Assembly (NCBI GenBank): GCA_011033025.1 | Contig: WFMF01000015.1 | Coordinates: 496,001-560,000 of the forward strand | DNA: 64,000 nt | Source: Beroe forskalii | Lineage: Eukaryota > Ctenophora > Nuda > Beroida > Beroidae | Direction of reading: 5' to 3' | In this document: one piece after another, positions 63,629 to 64,000 of the stretch | How the letters are laid out: every line of letters begins with the position of its first letter | How positions within the stretch are numbered: position 1 is the first letter of the stretch | Notes under the pieces: generated by a model | Database searches by the model: none | Told to the model about the DNA's origin: nothing | Seen by the model: only the letters and a program-made list of their open reading frames with translations | Position numbers and translations under genes: made by a program

Positions 63629-64000
63629 GTGAGTCTGTGCGTAGACTGCAGACTGCCATGGTTCATTGCAGGCGAGATATTATGCATTTATGTAAACTTG
63701 AGGTGGATTTCACCACTTTATCAGACGCCTTTCACCCTCCAGACAGAATCAAGAAGTGCTGAAGTGAAGTAGTGAATGACTAGATTAATTAGATTCATGG
63801 ATTGTTGTTGAATTATCAATTAATATCTTAATATCATGCGTCTGACGAGCATAATTGGCTGATAGGATTTACTGGCATCCTTGCTAAGTAGAACTAGATG
63901 AAACTTCTTTAGAAATGGTAGTCGGCATTCTGTCCGACACAGTGATATGTCCGGAAATCCCATAACAATTTCTTCAAGCGTATTGGAAGGAGCCTTTAAC

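Overview
This is a window of a metazoan nuclear genome, most likely a marine invertebrate. Coding regions are split by GT-AG introns with matching phases, AP-1/AP-2 beta adaptin is recognisable, and mobile DNA is abundant and deeply nested: a DIRS tyrosine-recombinase retroelement, CR1/L2-type LINEs, hAT, Tc1/mariner and Harbinger-like elements, and very long fold-back elements. I cannot name the species.

Layout. 1-1349 (minus): four exons of beta adaptin, covering the end of the trunk, the hinge and the start of the ear. 1512-7552: a DIRS-like element with ~200-bp inverted terminal repeats, overlapping gag/YR and RT/RNase H frames, and a TA-flanked MITE inserted in its left terminal repeat. 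7553-11550: repeats only, comprising dispersed dyads, a degenerate minisatellite and an 8-bp-TSD MITE with telomere-like DNA. 11551-20867 (plus): ten phase-compatible exons of a cysteine-rich protein I do not recognise, ending in a basic region and 11-residue amphipathic repeats; its large introns hold three hAT MITEs, one nested in another. 21.9-23.3 kb: a higher-order minisatellite. 23.9-28.0 kb: a dead mariner, a hAT MITE, a TA fold-back and a Harbinger-like MITE around minus-strand exons for an IPT/TIG-like domain. 28.2-29.7 kb (minus): exons for a C2-like domain. 30.0-36.4 kb: a LINE with two intact ORFs; ORF1 appears to join a zinc-finger region, an AlkB-like dioxygenase and an SGNH hydrolase. 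39.6-45.0 kb: several broken LINEs inserted into one another. 48.4-50.06 kb: a ~20-bp pyrimidine-rich minisatellite that runs into the start of an acidic type II membrane protein exon (50065-50862). 54.0-58.6 kb: a giant fold-back element. 59.0-59.5 kb: a 17-bp minisatellite. 59.8-61.3 kb: a palindromic element built of GGCGCC/GATC units around telomere-like repeats. 61.8-62.7 kb: an inverted-repeat element with a truncated relative at 45.0-45.8 kb. 63.4-63.6 kb: a likely promoter and first coding exon.

The host genes are unrelated to each other and there is no operon-like organisation. Clear target-site duplications and nesting give a relative order for many insertions. The observations most worth follow-up are the LINE ORF1 domain combination, the long double-frame overlap and mutated recombinase of the DIRS element, duplicated splice-site edges in the cysteine-rich gene, and the fold-back elements.
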